A stretch of DNA of 64,000 nucleotides from Muribaculum gordoncarteri (lineage in GTDB: Bacteria > Bacteroidota > Bacteroidia > Bacteroidales > Muribaculaceae), in the NCBI RefSeq assembly GCF_004803695.1, contig NZ_CP039393.1:620001-684000 (forward strand), in the 5' to 3' direction. A program made the position numbers and the translations under genes. This document shows positions 8,285 to 16,741 of the stretch, piece by piece (within the stretch, counting starts at the first letter, position 1; each line of letters begins with the position of its first letter). The notes under the pieces were generated by a model. The model did not search any database. It saw only the letters and a program-made list of their open reading frames with translations, and was not told the DNA's origin.

Positions 8285-8850
8285 ACCGACTTATTTGCGC
8301 GTTACTGATGATTGGATCAATATTTCTCAGCTCATGCGCCCAAAACAACAATATATCTGATATGGATAAGGAAAATACTAAAGCCTTGATAGTTTATTAC
8401 TCTGAAACGGGTACTACCGAGGCTATTGCAAAAAAGATATCGCAGGCCACCGGCGCCGACCTATATCGTATAGAGCCGGAACAACCCTATACCTCGGCCG
8501 ACCTTGACTGGCAGGACAATAATTCCCGCTCTTCCAAAGAGATGAATGACCGATCAGCGCGTCCGGCAATTAAGGACGGCAAGGTAAATCTTGACAATGT
8601 TGCCACTGTTTACCTCGGCTATCCGATATGGTGGGATCAGGCTCCTCACGTCGTCAATACATTCATTGAATCCAACGACCTCTCAGGCAAGAAAATCATA
8701 ACTTTCTGCACTTCAGGCGAAACCTCTATTGACGGAAGCGTGCGACAACTCAAATCGGCATATCCTGCACTCGACTTCGTTAAAGGCAGACGCCTTAACG
8801 GAGCATCTGTCAACGAAATCGAAAAATGGATTTCATCATTGAAAAAATAG
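8281..8850 (+). CDS. Flavodoxin-family lipoprotein
   Basis: A 189-residue FMN-binding flavodoxin-like protein. It has a lipoprotein signal with a lipobox Cys near 19 (FLSSCAQ), so it should be membrane-anchored outside the cytoplasm. The phosphate-binding loop YYSETGTTEAIAKKI starts near residue 39, and YLGYPIWWDQAP provides the flavin-contacting Trp residues. It would carry electrons in a reduction step linked to the two preceding enzymes. The ATG overlaps the stop of the CMD-cupin gene. Confidence 0.9.
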   Translation: MNRLICALLMIGSIFLSSCAQNNNISDMDKENTKALIVYYSETGTTEAIAKKISQATGADLYRIEPEQPYTSADLDWQDNNSRSSKEMNDRSARPAIKDGKVNLDNVATVYLGYPIWWDQAPHVVNTFIESNDLSGKKIITFCTSGETSIDGSVRQLKSAYPALDFVKGRRLNGASVNEIEKWISSLKK

Positions 8851-8877
8851 TAGAAGCACGACATACCTTTTGCAAAG

Positions 8878-8917
8878 AATCAGCCGACCATTACGGGAAC
8901 ACCGAGGCCGGCTGATT
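8878..8917 (+). terminator. Terminator hairpin after the flavodoxin gene
   Basis: AATCAGCCG (8878-8886) pairs with CGGCTGATT (8909-8917), a 9-bp perfect stem with a 22-base loop, 27 bases after the flavodoxin stop. Only a weak T-rich run follows. Confidence 0.5.
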
Positions 8918-8961
8918 TAAGTATTTACCGAGTGCAACAATATTTACAGTTTCCAGTAAAC

Positions 8962-8990
8962 AAGGAAATTACGCTATCCGGAATTTCCTT
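8962..8990 (-). terminator. Second hairpin before the AT-rich island
   Basis: AAGGAAATT (8962-8970) pairs with AATTTCCTT (8982-8990). It is followed by AGCTC...GAGCT and another GGGAATTTTCC, so several alternative stems exist between two convergent genes. It probably ends the minus-strand island transcript. Confidence 0.4.
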
Positions 8991-9059
8991 AGCTCATTAG
9001 GGAATTTTCCGAGCTGCATTTTCAAGTCAATGCTGAAAGTATCTCTAATGATTCAAAGG

Positions 9060-10199
9060 TCAACCTTTGGAATATGGTAAATACGGTTTACTTACACAAT
9101 ACTTAAAATCCTTAAAATGGTTAAGGATTTGTGTTATAAACTGTGCATTGTATGTAAAATTCCTGCAATTATTAGCTTGATGAGTTGTGTTAAACTGATT
9201 ATCGTTTAATTGTGAAATAGGAACATTTATAAAAAACCGCTTTTTTGTCCGTACATCAATTTTATTTGTTGGTAATTTTATTACACAAGAATTATAATTA
9301 CGACATATTCTGCAGTTTTGGATATTTATACCTTCTTTAATGGCAAAAGAAATGCCAAAATACCAAATATGATATTTATACCTTTTCGTAAGATTTGAAT
9401 CATCAAATTGAATCTCAAATAGCGAGGCTTTATTATATTGCCCAATTACAGTGTTACATAAGCCAATGCATTTCTCTATTCCACCCCGAATGTAATCGTT
9501 GCTGTCTTTGTAGATTATAAAACGAGAAAGTTGTTTACATGGATAAATAATCCTATCGAAATTATAAAACTTGATTTTTTCTTCAATATACTGTGGGTTA
9601 GACAAAGTTATATGTTGATGTAATAGAGGTTCGGTCGTTTTCTGCTCTATTAAAGGGTGTAATACATCTCGTTCATTCGTAACCGAGATTTCGACTATAG
9701 GCACTCCCGATGATATTTTTTCAGGGGAACATTTATGAGTAACTGCAACTTCTATAAACAGTGGAGTTGCTTCGGGTTTATCTGAATTTGATAATTTAAT
9801 ATCGGCTCTAAAGCCACTATAAGCCCCTTCTATTTCGCAAATATTATAGCAATCCTTAAGGTTGATTATATGTAATTCTTTAATATTGGTATTGCAGTTT
9901 GAATCTCTTAAGCAGCAGTCTGTATTAGGACAGTTTTGGGTTACATAATAAGCAATTTCAAACTTATAATTATTGTCAAACCGCCATTTAAGTAGCAATT
10001 TACTAATCTTATGAAGATAACTTTCATAACTACACGAATCCCCCTTATGTCTAAAATGGTGTTCTCGCTTATTCCCAAGAACCGCACTCATTTCTATGCC
10101 GCATGACGGGCAATAGTATCTTTCCCTATTTTCATGTGTGACATTAGAGATGTCGACTAATGAGCCATTTATATTATTAGCATATAAATATTGAACCAT
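9060..10199 (-). CDS. CoiA-like putative nuclease
   Basis: A 379-residue protein resembling the competence CoiA family. Visible are an N-terminal cysteine pair (YYCPSCG, 28-34), an HHFRH motif (47-51), ESYLH (59-63) and a probable PD-(D/E)xK core: FRADIKLSN with D133, then PLFIEVAVTHK with E150. Many further cysteines (90-101, and a cluster near QNCRICRNYNSC) suggest metal binding. Its coding is far more AT-rich than flanking housekeeping genes, so it is probably acquired. Its actual role (DNA uptake, defence or other) is unknown. Confidence 0.6.
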   Translation of the reverse strand: MVQYLYANNINGSLVDISNVTHENRERYYCPSCGIEMSAVLGNKREHHFRHKGDSCSYESYLHKISKLLLKWRFDNNYKFEIAYYVTQNCPNTDCCLRDSNCNTNIKELHIINLKDCYNICEIEGAYSGFRADIKLSNSDKPEATPLFIEVAVTHKCSPEKISSGVPIVEISVTNERDVLHPLIEQKTTEPLLHQHITLSNPQYIEEKIKFYNFDRIIYPCKQLSRFIIYKDSNDYIRGGIEKCIGLCNTVIGQYNKASLFEIQFDDSNLTKRYKYHIWYFGISFAIKEGINIQNCRICRNYNSCVIKLPTNKIDVRTKKRFFINVPISQLNDNQFNTTHQANNCRNFTYNAQFITQILNHFKDFKYCVSKPYLPYSKG

Positions 10200-10209
10200 T
10201 TGGTATGTG

Positions 10210-10932
10210 TTATTTCTTCTTTTTTTCTATATCCCATAGATATGAGAATGTATTATCTCCAATATTCAATGCTATAAGCAATCTTTTCCCTTTCTTATGC
10301 TTTATATTCATGTATCCAACAATTGCATCTCCTGGATGAACAGTATTAAGTTTTAAGTATCCTTGTTCCTTTACTGCTCTATCGTTGTCCATCATCTTTC
10401 CCAATGTCAGTATTTGCATATCCGCTGCTATATTTGCGTGGTATGCGGCTTTTGCGTCATATGTACGATTGATGGATGTATATGCGTATCCATTAGGAGA
10501 ATATGAGGTGGTATAAGTTGTTGAATAACCAGCCGAGGCTGCATTTATCCCTGCTGAAAGCCCATACAATACCATTGCCCATGTTTGATCCTTTTTTATT
10601 TTCTTCTGAAATTTCTCATTGGTATATACTTCCAAACAGATTGTATCTCCTTTATTTGACAACAAATTTGCGAAAACTTCTTCTGGATTAAAAGTCAAAG
10701 TTGAATCTCGGTTATTGCTTATGAAAAAGTAGACCTGATAATATTTCCCATAATCATCTTTAAATTCTTCATTAGCCATTCCCACAGTAAGCCCATCAAT
10801 AATTCGATAAACCCATTGTTTGCCATCATTATACTCAACAAATGCTGTAGTATCATTTTCAGATATAAATGTCTGTGCCCATATAACATATGGACTTACA
10901 AGGAATGATATTATCAAAAATAATCGGTTCAT
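10210..10932 (-). CDS. Secreted protein of unknown function
   Basis: A 240-residue protein with an N-terminal signal peptide (MNRLFLIISFLVSPYVIWAQ). The middle is rich in Tyr, Ser and Thr (AGYSTTYTTSYSPNGYAYTS), and the C-terminus is lysine-rich. No catalytic motif is recognised. Like the CoiA-like gene 10 bases downstream, it is AT-rich, so the two look like one acquired unit. Confidence 0.6.
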   Translation of the reverse strand: MNRLFLIISFLVSPYVIWAQTFISENDTTAFVEYNDGKQWVYRIIDGLTVGMANEEFKDDYGKYYQVYFFISNNRDSTLTFNPEEVFANLLSNKGDTICLEVYTNEKFQKKIKKDQTWAMVLYGLSAGINAASAGYSTTYTTSYSPNGYAYTSINRTYDAKAAYHANIAADMQILTLGKMMDNDRAVKEQGYLKLNTVHPGDAIVGYMNIKHKKGKRLLIALNIGDNTFSYLWDIEKKKK

Positions 10933-11157
10933 AACTATTATATAATTAAAAACGTGGGCAACTATACTACATCAAAATTGAAGATTGTAGGAAATTAATT
11001 GATGCAGATGTAACAATAGTAACCAACGTGATATGTGTGAGAGCCATTGTGCTATCTCTTGCATCCTTTTGAAAAGTCCTACGTTTTTCAGTTTACAATA
11101 AGAGCATAACGCTTCTTTTCTTCAGAATGTCGTGATGTAACTTCTTTCAATCAATTG

Positions 11158-11188
11158 CAAATATACATTTTTTTAGGGCTTATGTCAA
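11158..11188 (-). promoter_or_regulatory. Strong Bacteroidetes promoter, minus strand, without a nearby gene
   Basis: On the minus strand a TTG is followed after 20 bases by TATATTTG (11158-11165), an ideal -33/-7 pair. The nearest minus-strand start codon is at 10932, about 220 bases away. It may give a long leader for the secreted unknown or a small RNA. Confidence 0.5.
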
Positions 11189-11419
11189 TATGTAATATGA
11201 AAACGGTTTGGTTCAGCCTTAGATATATACATCTAAACTGGTCCCAACCAATAATATAGGCCTGACTTCTATTTATCTTCTATCTCAATCTCATTGTCGA
11301 CCACTGAAAAAAGAAAATAAACGCAAAAGAATATAACCATGAATAATTAACGCCTGCAACTTAAATGGCTGTTTTATGGTACTTAAACTATCTATTTGTT
11401 ATATTGTCAGTACAATTAT

Positions 11420-11548
11420 ATGTCGGGCTTGCTTGTCGAGCACAGCTATGAGCCGATTGCGGTTGATAAAATGGAGGCTGTAAAAGACGAGGTGGAGAAC
11501 CTGCCACCGGGAATTAACCGGCGGCACCGCGCAGTGGAAGTTCCTTGA
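11420..11548 (+). pseudogene. Possible gene fragment, 42 codons
   Basis: An open frame beginning MSGLLVEHSYEPIAVDKMEA and ending HRAVEVP lies in a locally GC-rich patch next to AT-rich DNA. I do not recognise it. Its composition resembles coding DNA of the core genome, so it may be the remnant of a gene broken when the island was gained. It could be non-coding. Confidence 0.25.
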
Positions 11549-11676
11549 GCAGTGGTACTAAAAATGAACCGGTAGAGGGGTGCGGACAACAAGTAGCCTG
11601 TCATTGCCGGAGCGGGCAACGATGCAGAAGGGGCGGAGGTGCCGTCAATATGGGTAGGGGGCGGAGCTGTAGGGTA

Positions 11677-12183
11677 TTACTGCATATTCGCTTTGCGGGC
11701 GAGTTCAAACAGCTCGGGATGGATGTGACAATATCCGTTGGGGTTCTTGTCGAGATAGTCCTGATGATACTCTTCGGCAGGATAGAAGTTCTTGAGCTGC
11801 ATTATCTCCACGACTACCGGGCGGTCGTAATCCTTGGCAAGACGGTTTACCGTGTCGATTATGATGTGTTGCTGCTCGGCGTTAGTGTAGTATATGCCGG
11901 TGCGGTACTGTGTGCCTTTGTCGCCGCCCTGGCGGTTGAGCGATGTAGGATCAATCGACTTGAAGTATAGCTCGATTAGGAATTCGAGGCTCACGACGGC
12001 AGGATCGTATTGAACTTCTACACCTTCGACGGCCATGGTCATGCCCGTGCACACTTCGTGATAGGTGGGATGGGGGATAGTGCTGTTGGCATATCCTACG
12101 CAGGTGTTGACAACTCCTTTTATCTGTTTGAAATAGTGCTGGGTGCCCCAAAAGCATCCTCCGGCAAAGTATACGGTAAGCAT
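11677..12183 (-). CDS. msrA: Peptide methionine sulfoxide reductase MsrA
   Basis: A thiol enzyme that reduces methionine-S-sulfoxide in proteins and free methionine. The catalytic motif GGCFWG is at residues 8-13 (Cys10). The 168-residue length and GYANSTIPHPTYHEVCTG, then DKGTQYRTGIYY, are family features. It is last in the minus-strand operon starting with rny, 11 bases after cca. There is no fused MsrB domain. Confidence 0.96.
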   Translation of the reverse strand: MLTVYFAGGCFWGTQHYFKQIKGVVNTCVGYANSTIPHPTYHEVCTGMTMAVEGVEVQYDPAVVSLEFLIELYFKSIDPTSLNRQGGDKGTQYRTGIYYTNAEQQHIIIDTVNRLAKDYDRPVVVEIMQLKNFYPAEEYHQDYLDKNPNGYCHIHPELFELARKANMQ

Positions 12184-12194
12184 TTGTTTATATA

Positions 12195-13613
12195 TTAAGG
12201 GTTGAGGGGATGCAGATTCATTTTTGCGGCTACTTGGTGCATATATTCAAGGGCCGCGTCACGCTCGTTGGGGATTACTCCGTCGAGTATGGCATTTTTG
12301 ATGCTCTCTTTTATTTGTCCTACTTCGCGTGAAGGCGACAGGCCGTATATCTCCATGATCTCCTCGCCCGATACCGGCGGCTGGAAATTGCGGATGCGGT
12401 CTTTTTCCTCCAACTCCACCATCTTGCGCCTTACGAGTGCGAAATTGTCGAGAAACTGTCGCACCTTGACCTGATTTTTGGAGGTTATGTCGGCTTCGCA
12501 CAGAGTCATGAGCTCGTCGATGTCATCGCCTGCATCAAAGAGCAATCGCCTTACGGCCGAATCGGTTACTTCGTCTTCGACCAATGCAATGGGACGCATG
12601 TGCAGCTCTACGAGTTTCTGCACATATTTCATCTTCTCGTTGAGCGGAAGTCGCAGATTCCTGAATATGCGCGGAACCATCTTGGCTCCGATGAAGTTGT
12701 GGTTGTGGAAAGTCCATCCCGATTTTCCGTCCCAGCGCTTTGTCACGGGTTTGGCGATGTCATGCAACAGGGCACCCCAACGGAGCCATACATTGTCGCT
12801 CTTGCGTGCCACGTTGTCGAGTACGGTAAGAGTGTGGTAGAAGTTGTCCTTGTGTCCGCGGCCGTTGACCGTTTCAACTCCCTTCATCGCTTCAAGTTCG
12901 GGCAGAATGTAGGAGAGAAGTCCGCAGTTCATAAGTAGCGTCCAGCCTATCGAGGGGACAGGCGACGACATTATCTTCATAAGCTCGTCGGCGATGCGCT
13001 CGTGGGATATAATCTTGATGCGTGACGCATTGCGGCTTATCGCCTCGAATGTTTCATCGTAGATAGTGAATCCAAGCTGAGTGGCGAAGCGTATAGCGCG
13101 CATCATGCGCAGAGGGTCGTCGCTGAAGGTTATGTCGGGGTCAAGGGGCGTGCGTATCAGCTGACGGTCGAGGTCGCCGACTCCGTCATAGGGGTCGATA
13201 AGCTCACCGAAGTTGTCACGATTTACGCTCATGGCCATGGCGTTTATAGTGAAGTCACGCCTTGACAGGTCGTCGTCGAGAGTACCGTCCTCAACTACGG
13301 GTTTACGGCTGTCGTGACTGTAGGACTCGCGACGCGCTCCAACAAATTCAAGCTCCGTGTCCCTGAATTTCACTTGCGCCGTTCCGAAATTCTTGAACAC
13401 GTTACATCGCGCTCCCCGTCCGAGATGCTTGGCTACAGCCTCGGCCACCTCGATTCCGCTGCCTACGGTCACAAAGTCGATGTCCTTGGAGTGTCGACAT
13501 AGGAACAGGTCGCGTACATAGCCGCCGACGACATAGCATTGGCGGTTCATGGAATCGGCAATAGAGCCTACTGAGTGAAAGAGAGGTGTATCTATCTTCT
13601 GTGACGGGGTCAT
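12195..13613 (-). CDS. cca: CCA tRNA nucleotidyltransferase with HD domain
   Basis: A class II nucleotidyltransferase (472 residues) that adds or repairs the 3' CCA of tRNA. The head domain has GGYVRD (30-35) and the catalytic DID (44-46), then RRDFTINAMA, then RFATQLGFTI. A C-terminal HD domain (LLHDIAKP) probably gives phosphohydrolase activity. A polyA-polymerase role cannot be excluded from sequence, but CCA addition is the usual function in Bacteroidetes. Confidence 0.93.
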   Translation of the reverse strand: MTPSQKIDTPLFHSVGSIADSMNRQCYVVGGYVRDLFLCRHSKDIDFVTVGSGIEVAEAVAKHLGRGARCNVFKNFGTAQVKFRDTELEFVGARRESYSHDSRKPVVEDGTLDDDLSRRDFTINAMAMSVNRDNFGELIDPYDGVGDLDRQLIRTPLDPDITFSDDPLRMMRAIRFATQLGFTIYDETFEAISRNASRIKIISHERIADELMKIMSSPVPSIGWTLLMNCGLLSYILPELEAMKGVETVNGRGHKDNFYHTLTVLDNVARKSDNVWLRWGALLHDIAKPVTKRWDGKSGWTFHNHNFIGAKMVPRIFRNLRLPLNEKMKYVQKLVELHMRPIALVEDEVTDSAVRRLLFDAGDDIDELMTLCEADITSKNQVKVRQFLDNFALVRRKMVELEEKDRIRNFQPPVSGEEIMEIYGLSPSREVGQIKESIKNAILDGVIPNERDAALEYMHQVAAKMNLHPLNP

Positions 13614-13629
13614 TTACTGAATGGTGATG

Positions 13630-14811
13630 TTAGTCAAGACTTATTATGTGCTCGGGAGCATTGGTTATGCGCTCAAGCCCGTTTGCGGTGACGATGTAGG
13701 TGTTCTCGATGCCTACGGCTCCAATCTGCGGGATTACAAACTTTGGCTCAAGGGCAATCACGTTGTTGAGCTGCAGGATGTCCTTGGAGCGTGGAGCTAT
13801 TACCGGGAGCTCGTTTATCTCGATGCCTACGCCGTGACCTATGAATCCTGCTTTCTGGGCATGGCCCATGAAGTAGTGTTCAAGGCCGTGTTGTGTCACA
13901 ATCTCGATTGCGCGTTCATACAGTTGTGATGCCGGAGTGCCGGGAGTGCCGAGCTTTTCAAGTTCGCGACATATCTTTATCGAGCATTCATGGGCCTCGT
14001 ATGCGAGAGGCTCTACATTGCCGAGCGAGAACACGCGGGTCATGTCGGTCATGTAGCCGGTGAAGTTACCGTTGGCATCGACCATGACGGTCATGCCGGG
14101 CTTTATTATCGTGCCGTTGGCACCTACGGGCAGTGACGGGTCAAGACCTCCGCCTCCCATTGCAAAGTCATAGGGGGTGGGGGTGTCGGCATTCTCACCG
14201 GTGAGGATGTTGCACATGAAAAGCTCCATCGACCCACCGCTTATGCGGAATTGTCCGAGGCATCCTTCAAGACGCGATGCTCGCTCAATCTCTATCTGCA
14301 GCTCTATGTCGCTCATGCCGTCCTGATAGAGGTTGGGGATGTGCCTGTAGACCATGGCGTGTTTCACGCCCGAACGGCGCAGCATTTCCAGCTCGAAGGG
14401 TGTCTTGACGGCCCGTGACACACGCAAAACCTGCGACGCATTGCTTATGGTCGAGGAGGGAAACAGCTTCGACAGCCTCTCGACGGTCATGTAGTCGGTC
14501 ACGCTCAGCTCGAGGCCGAGGTTGCGCGGCTGCTCGATGCCTTTAGCCTCAAGGTATTCGGCGATTTGCTCGGGCTTGCGGATGTAGTGGATGTTGTCGC
14601 CTTTCAGCTCAAGCGGGCGTCGGATAAAATATGTGACATCACCGTCGGCCGGCAGGTAGACATAGCCGTTTATCACGCGGCCTGTCACATAGTATATGTT
14701 GGCATTGTCGGATATGAGAATGGCGTCAAGATTCTGCTGAATCATGGCGCTGCGTATCTTGGCAATGCGAAGGTTGATTTCGTCAATCGGGGTCAATGCA
14801 TGTAATTCCAT
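13630..14811 (-). CDS. M24-family (Xaa-Pro) aminopeptidase
   Basis: A 393-residue cytoplasmic metallopeptidase with a creatinase-like N-terminal domain and a pita-bread catalytic domain. All five metal ligands are seen: Asp in VDANGNF, Asp in TDMTRVF, His in GHGVGIEINE, Glu in ALEPKF and Glu in GIENTY. It would remove N-terminal residues preceding proline. It lies between gldH and cca in the rny operon. Confidence 0.92.
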   Translation of the reverse strand: MELHALTPIDEINLRIAKIRSAMIQQNLDAILISDNANIYYVTGRVINGYVYLPADGDVTYFIRRPLELKGDNIHYIRKPEQIAEYLEAKGIEQPRNLGLELSVTDYMTVERLSKLFPSSTISNASQVLRVSRAVKTPFELEMLRRSGVKHAMVYRHIPNLYQDGMSDIELQIEIERASRLEGCLGQFRISGGSMELFMCNILTGENADTPTPYDFAMGGGGLDPSLPVGANGTIIKPGMTVMVDANGNFTGYMTDMTRVFSLGNVEPLAYEAHECSIKICRELEKLGTPGTPASQLYERAIEIVTQHGLEHYFMGHAQKAGFIGHGVGIEINELPVIAPRSKDILQLNNVIALEPKFVIPQIGAVGIENTYIVTANGLERITNAPEHIISLD

Positions 14812-14851
14812 AATTGAATTTTGGGTTTTGGCCCTCGGGGAGCCGTGGTTG

Positions 14852-15325
14852 TCATTTCTTAGGAGAAACGAATGTGATACCTATTTGTTCAATGTCGCAT
14901 AGTGTGTCGACACGCATTATGTGTCGAACCATTAGCGGAGAGCCGTTTATTATCGAAGCGGGATATTCCACCGTGTCGCTGTACTGGTAGCTTGCGCCGA
15001 AACCGTTGCCGTGCCAACGCCCGTAAATGTCGGATAGCTCAAGATTTACGGTGTCACGCCGCAGGACGCCTCCGGGGGTGTTGCGCGTAATCTCCAACCA
15101 CAGGTTGCTGAACTCATATTCATTGTTGTGGCGTATTGCTACGGTGAGCAGTCCGGTTGCTGTCGAGTCCTCGATCGACGGGACGAATTTGACTGTGTCG
15201 CCGTAAAGCCAACCTTCGGCAGGCAGATTCCTGAATTCACTAAAATCATTGTGCCCGGGAACGCATGCTCCCAGACACAATGTCATTATTGCTATTATGG
15301 AAAGTAGTTTAGGCAGGTGTGTCAT
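14852..15325 (-). CDS. gldH: Gliding-motility-type lipoprotein GldH
   Basis: A 157-residue lipoprotein with lipobox LGAC (Cys21), matching GldH of the Bacteroidetes gliding machinery (NNEYEFSNLWLEI..., DIYGRWHGNGFG). The true start is the ATG at 15323-15325. It overlaps the end of ricT by 17 bases. The longer open frame upstream is the antisense-like alternate reading of the ricT low-complexity tail. In non-gliding Bacteroidales, GldH is kept without a known role. Confidence 0.85.
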   Translation of the reverse strand: MTHLPKLLSIIAIMTLCLGACVPGHNDFSEFRNLPAEGWLYGDTVKFVPSIEDSTATGLLTVAIRHNNEYEFSNLWLEITRNTPGGVLRRDTVNLELSDIYGRWHGNGFGASYQYSDTVEYPASIINGSPLMVRHIMRVDTLCDIEQIGITFVSPKK

Positions 15326-16721
15326 TGCTCGGTTGAGTTGACGGTTTGTTGCCGTTGTCGCGACGGTTGTTGTTGCCGTCACGTTGCGGCTGGCGATTGT
15401 CATTGCGCTTGTTGTCACGCTTGGGCTGCTGGCGTTGACCGTTATTGTCGGGCCTTGGCTGACGGTTGCCGCCTCCATCCTTGCTGGAATTGCCGTTGGG
15501 CTTCGGCGGGCGTGGCGGTCGCTGTTGCTGCTGTTTGGGCTCGCCGCCCTCCTGCTTGTTGCGCTCCTTGGGCTGATTGGGCTGTGGTGCGTTATTGCCG
15601 TTTTTGCGCTTCTTTTTCTTCGCTTTGTCAAATCGAGTCACGCTGTCCTGGCCAACAAGCTCGACAAACTCCTTGGGCGGCTTGGGCTTCTCGTTGTCCT
15701 CCAATGCCAGCTTTTCGGGCTTCTCGCCGCGCTTGTTCATTGTGATCACCTCAAATGCCCGGTCGGCGCTTATAGTCACCAGATTGGCCGGCATCGACTT
15801 GTCGGTCGAGTAGGTTATCTCGCGCTTGAATATATCGGTCTTGAAGTGATAGTAGGTGCTGTCGAGGGTTTCGAGGGCGATTTCACGCGAAGGCATGCGC
15901 TTTACGCTTTCGACATAAGTGTCGACCTCGAAGTTGAGGCAACATTTCAGCTTGGCACACTGTCCGGCAAGTTTCTGCGGGTTGAGCGATATGTCCTGAT
16001 AGCGTGCCGCGCTTGTAGCCACCGACACAAAGTTGGTCATCCAGCTCGAGCAGCACAGCGGTCGTCCGCACGGGCCTATACCGCCGATGTGACCAGCTTC
16101 CTGGCGTGCGCCAATCTGCTTCATCTCGATTCTCACCTTAAATGTTTCGGCAAGAACCTTGATGAGCTGTCGGAAGTCGACACGCTCGTCGGCGATGTAG
16201 TAGAATATCGCCTTGTTGCCGTCGCCCTGATACTCGACATCGCCGATTTTCATGTTCAGCTTGAGGCTTTCGGCGATTTTGCGCGAACGTATCATCGTGT
16301 CGTTCTCCTTGGCTTTGGCCTCTTCATACTTTTCGAGGTCGTTGGCCTTTGCCTTGCGGAATATTCGGCGTATTTCGGCATCGGGACGCACATTGGCTTT
16401 CTTCATCTGGATAGCCACAAGGCGTCCGGTGAGCGTCACCATGCCTATGTCGTGACCCGGTGAAGCCTCTACGGCAACCATGTCGCCGATGGAGAGCTGC
16501 AGGTTGGACGAGTTTTTGTAAAACCCTTTTCGGGTGTTCTTGAATTGGACCTCGACCATGTCGAAGTCGGCATATCCGCCGGGAATGTCATCGAGCCAGT
16601 TGTAACAATGCAACTTGCCTCGCGGAGCGCATTTGCTGCTGCAATTGCCTTCCGTGCACTTGGAGCATCGGTCGCATTCCGACAACTCGCGACGGCATTT
16701 GTCGTCAAATTCTTTTGCCAT
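15309..16721 (-). CDS. ricT: RicT/YaaT-like PSP1-domain protein with low-complexity tail
   Basis: A 470-residue protein with a PSP1 domain (about 105-195). Conserved cysteines include RPLCCSSW and CAKLKCCLNFE, which in the Firmicutes Ric proteins belong to an iron-sulfur complex that promotes RNA maturation by RNase Y. An extra N-terminal cysteine cluster (C9, C16, C19, C22, C27, C31, C39) is present. From about residue 365 the chain becomes a disordered Asn/Gln/Arg/Pro-rich tail. It begins 20 bases after rny, which supports a functional link to RNase Y. Confidence 0.85.
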   Translation of the reverse strand: MAKEFDDKCRRELSECDRCSKCTEGNCSSKCAPRGKLHCYNWLDDIPGGYADFDMVEVQFKNTRKGFYKNSSNLQLSIGDMVAVEASPGHDIGMVTLTGRLVAIQMKKANVRPDAEIRRIFRKAKANDLEKYEEAKAKENDTMIRSRKIAESLKLNMKIGDVEYQGDGNKAIFYYIADERVDFRQLIKVLAETFKVRIEMKQIGARQEAGHIGGIGPCGRPLCCSSWMTNFVSVATSAARYQDISLNPQKLAGQCAKLKCCLNFEVDTYVESVKRMPSREIALETLDSTYYHFKTDIFKREITYSTDKSMPANLVTISADRAFEVITMNKRGEKPEKLALEDNEKPKPPKEFVELVGQDSVTRFDKAKKKKRKNGNNAPQPNQPKERNKQEGGEPKQQQQRPPRPPKPNGNSSKDGGGNRQPRPDNNGQRQQPKRDNKRNDNRQPQRDGNNNRRDNGNKPSTQPSNDTPA

Positions 16722-16741
16722 AGTACTCTCTTAATGAAAGA

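Larger units (their letters stand above)
10933..11676. other. Long intergenic stretch, 744 bases
   Basis: No convincing intact gene. It holds a good minus-strand promoter (11158-11188), an AT-rich central part, and from about 11420 a more GC-rich stretch with a 42-codon open frame, before the msrA stop at 11677. The change in composition near 11420 marks the right edge of the AT-rich island. Confidence 0.6.

Noticed and set aside
11545-11970. 141-codon plus-strand frame over the msrA 3' end
   Set aside because: It is mostly antisense to msrA and has no features of a protein family.
15326-15631. N-terminal extension of gldH
   Set aside because: The extension is the low-complexity tail of ricT read in another frame; the lipoprotein signal begins at 15325.
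15384-16463. 359-codon plus-strand open frame
   Set aside because: It is antisense to the well-supported ricT gene and has no recognisable domain.
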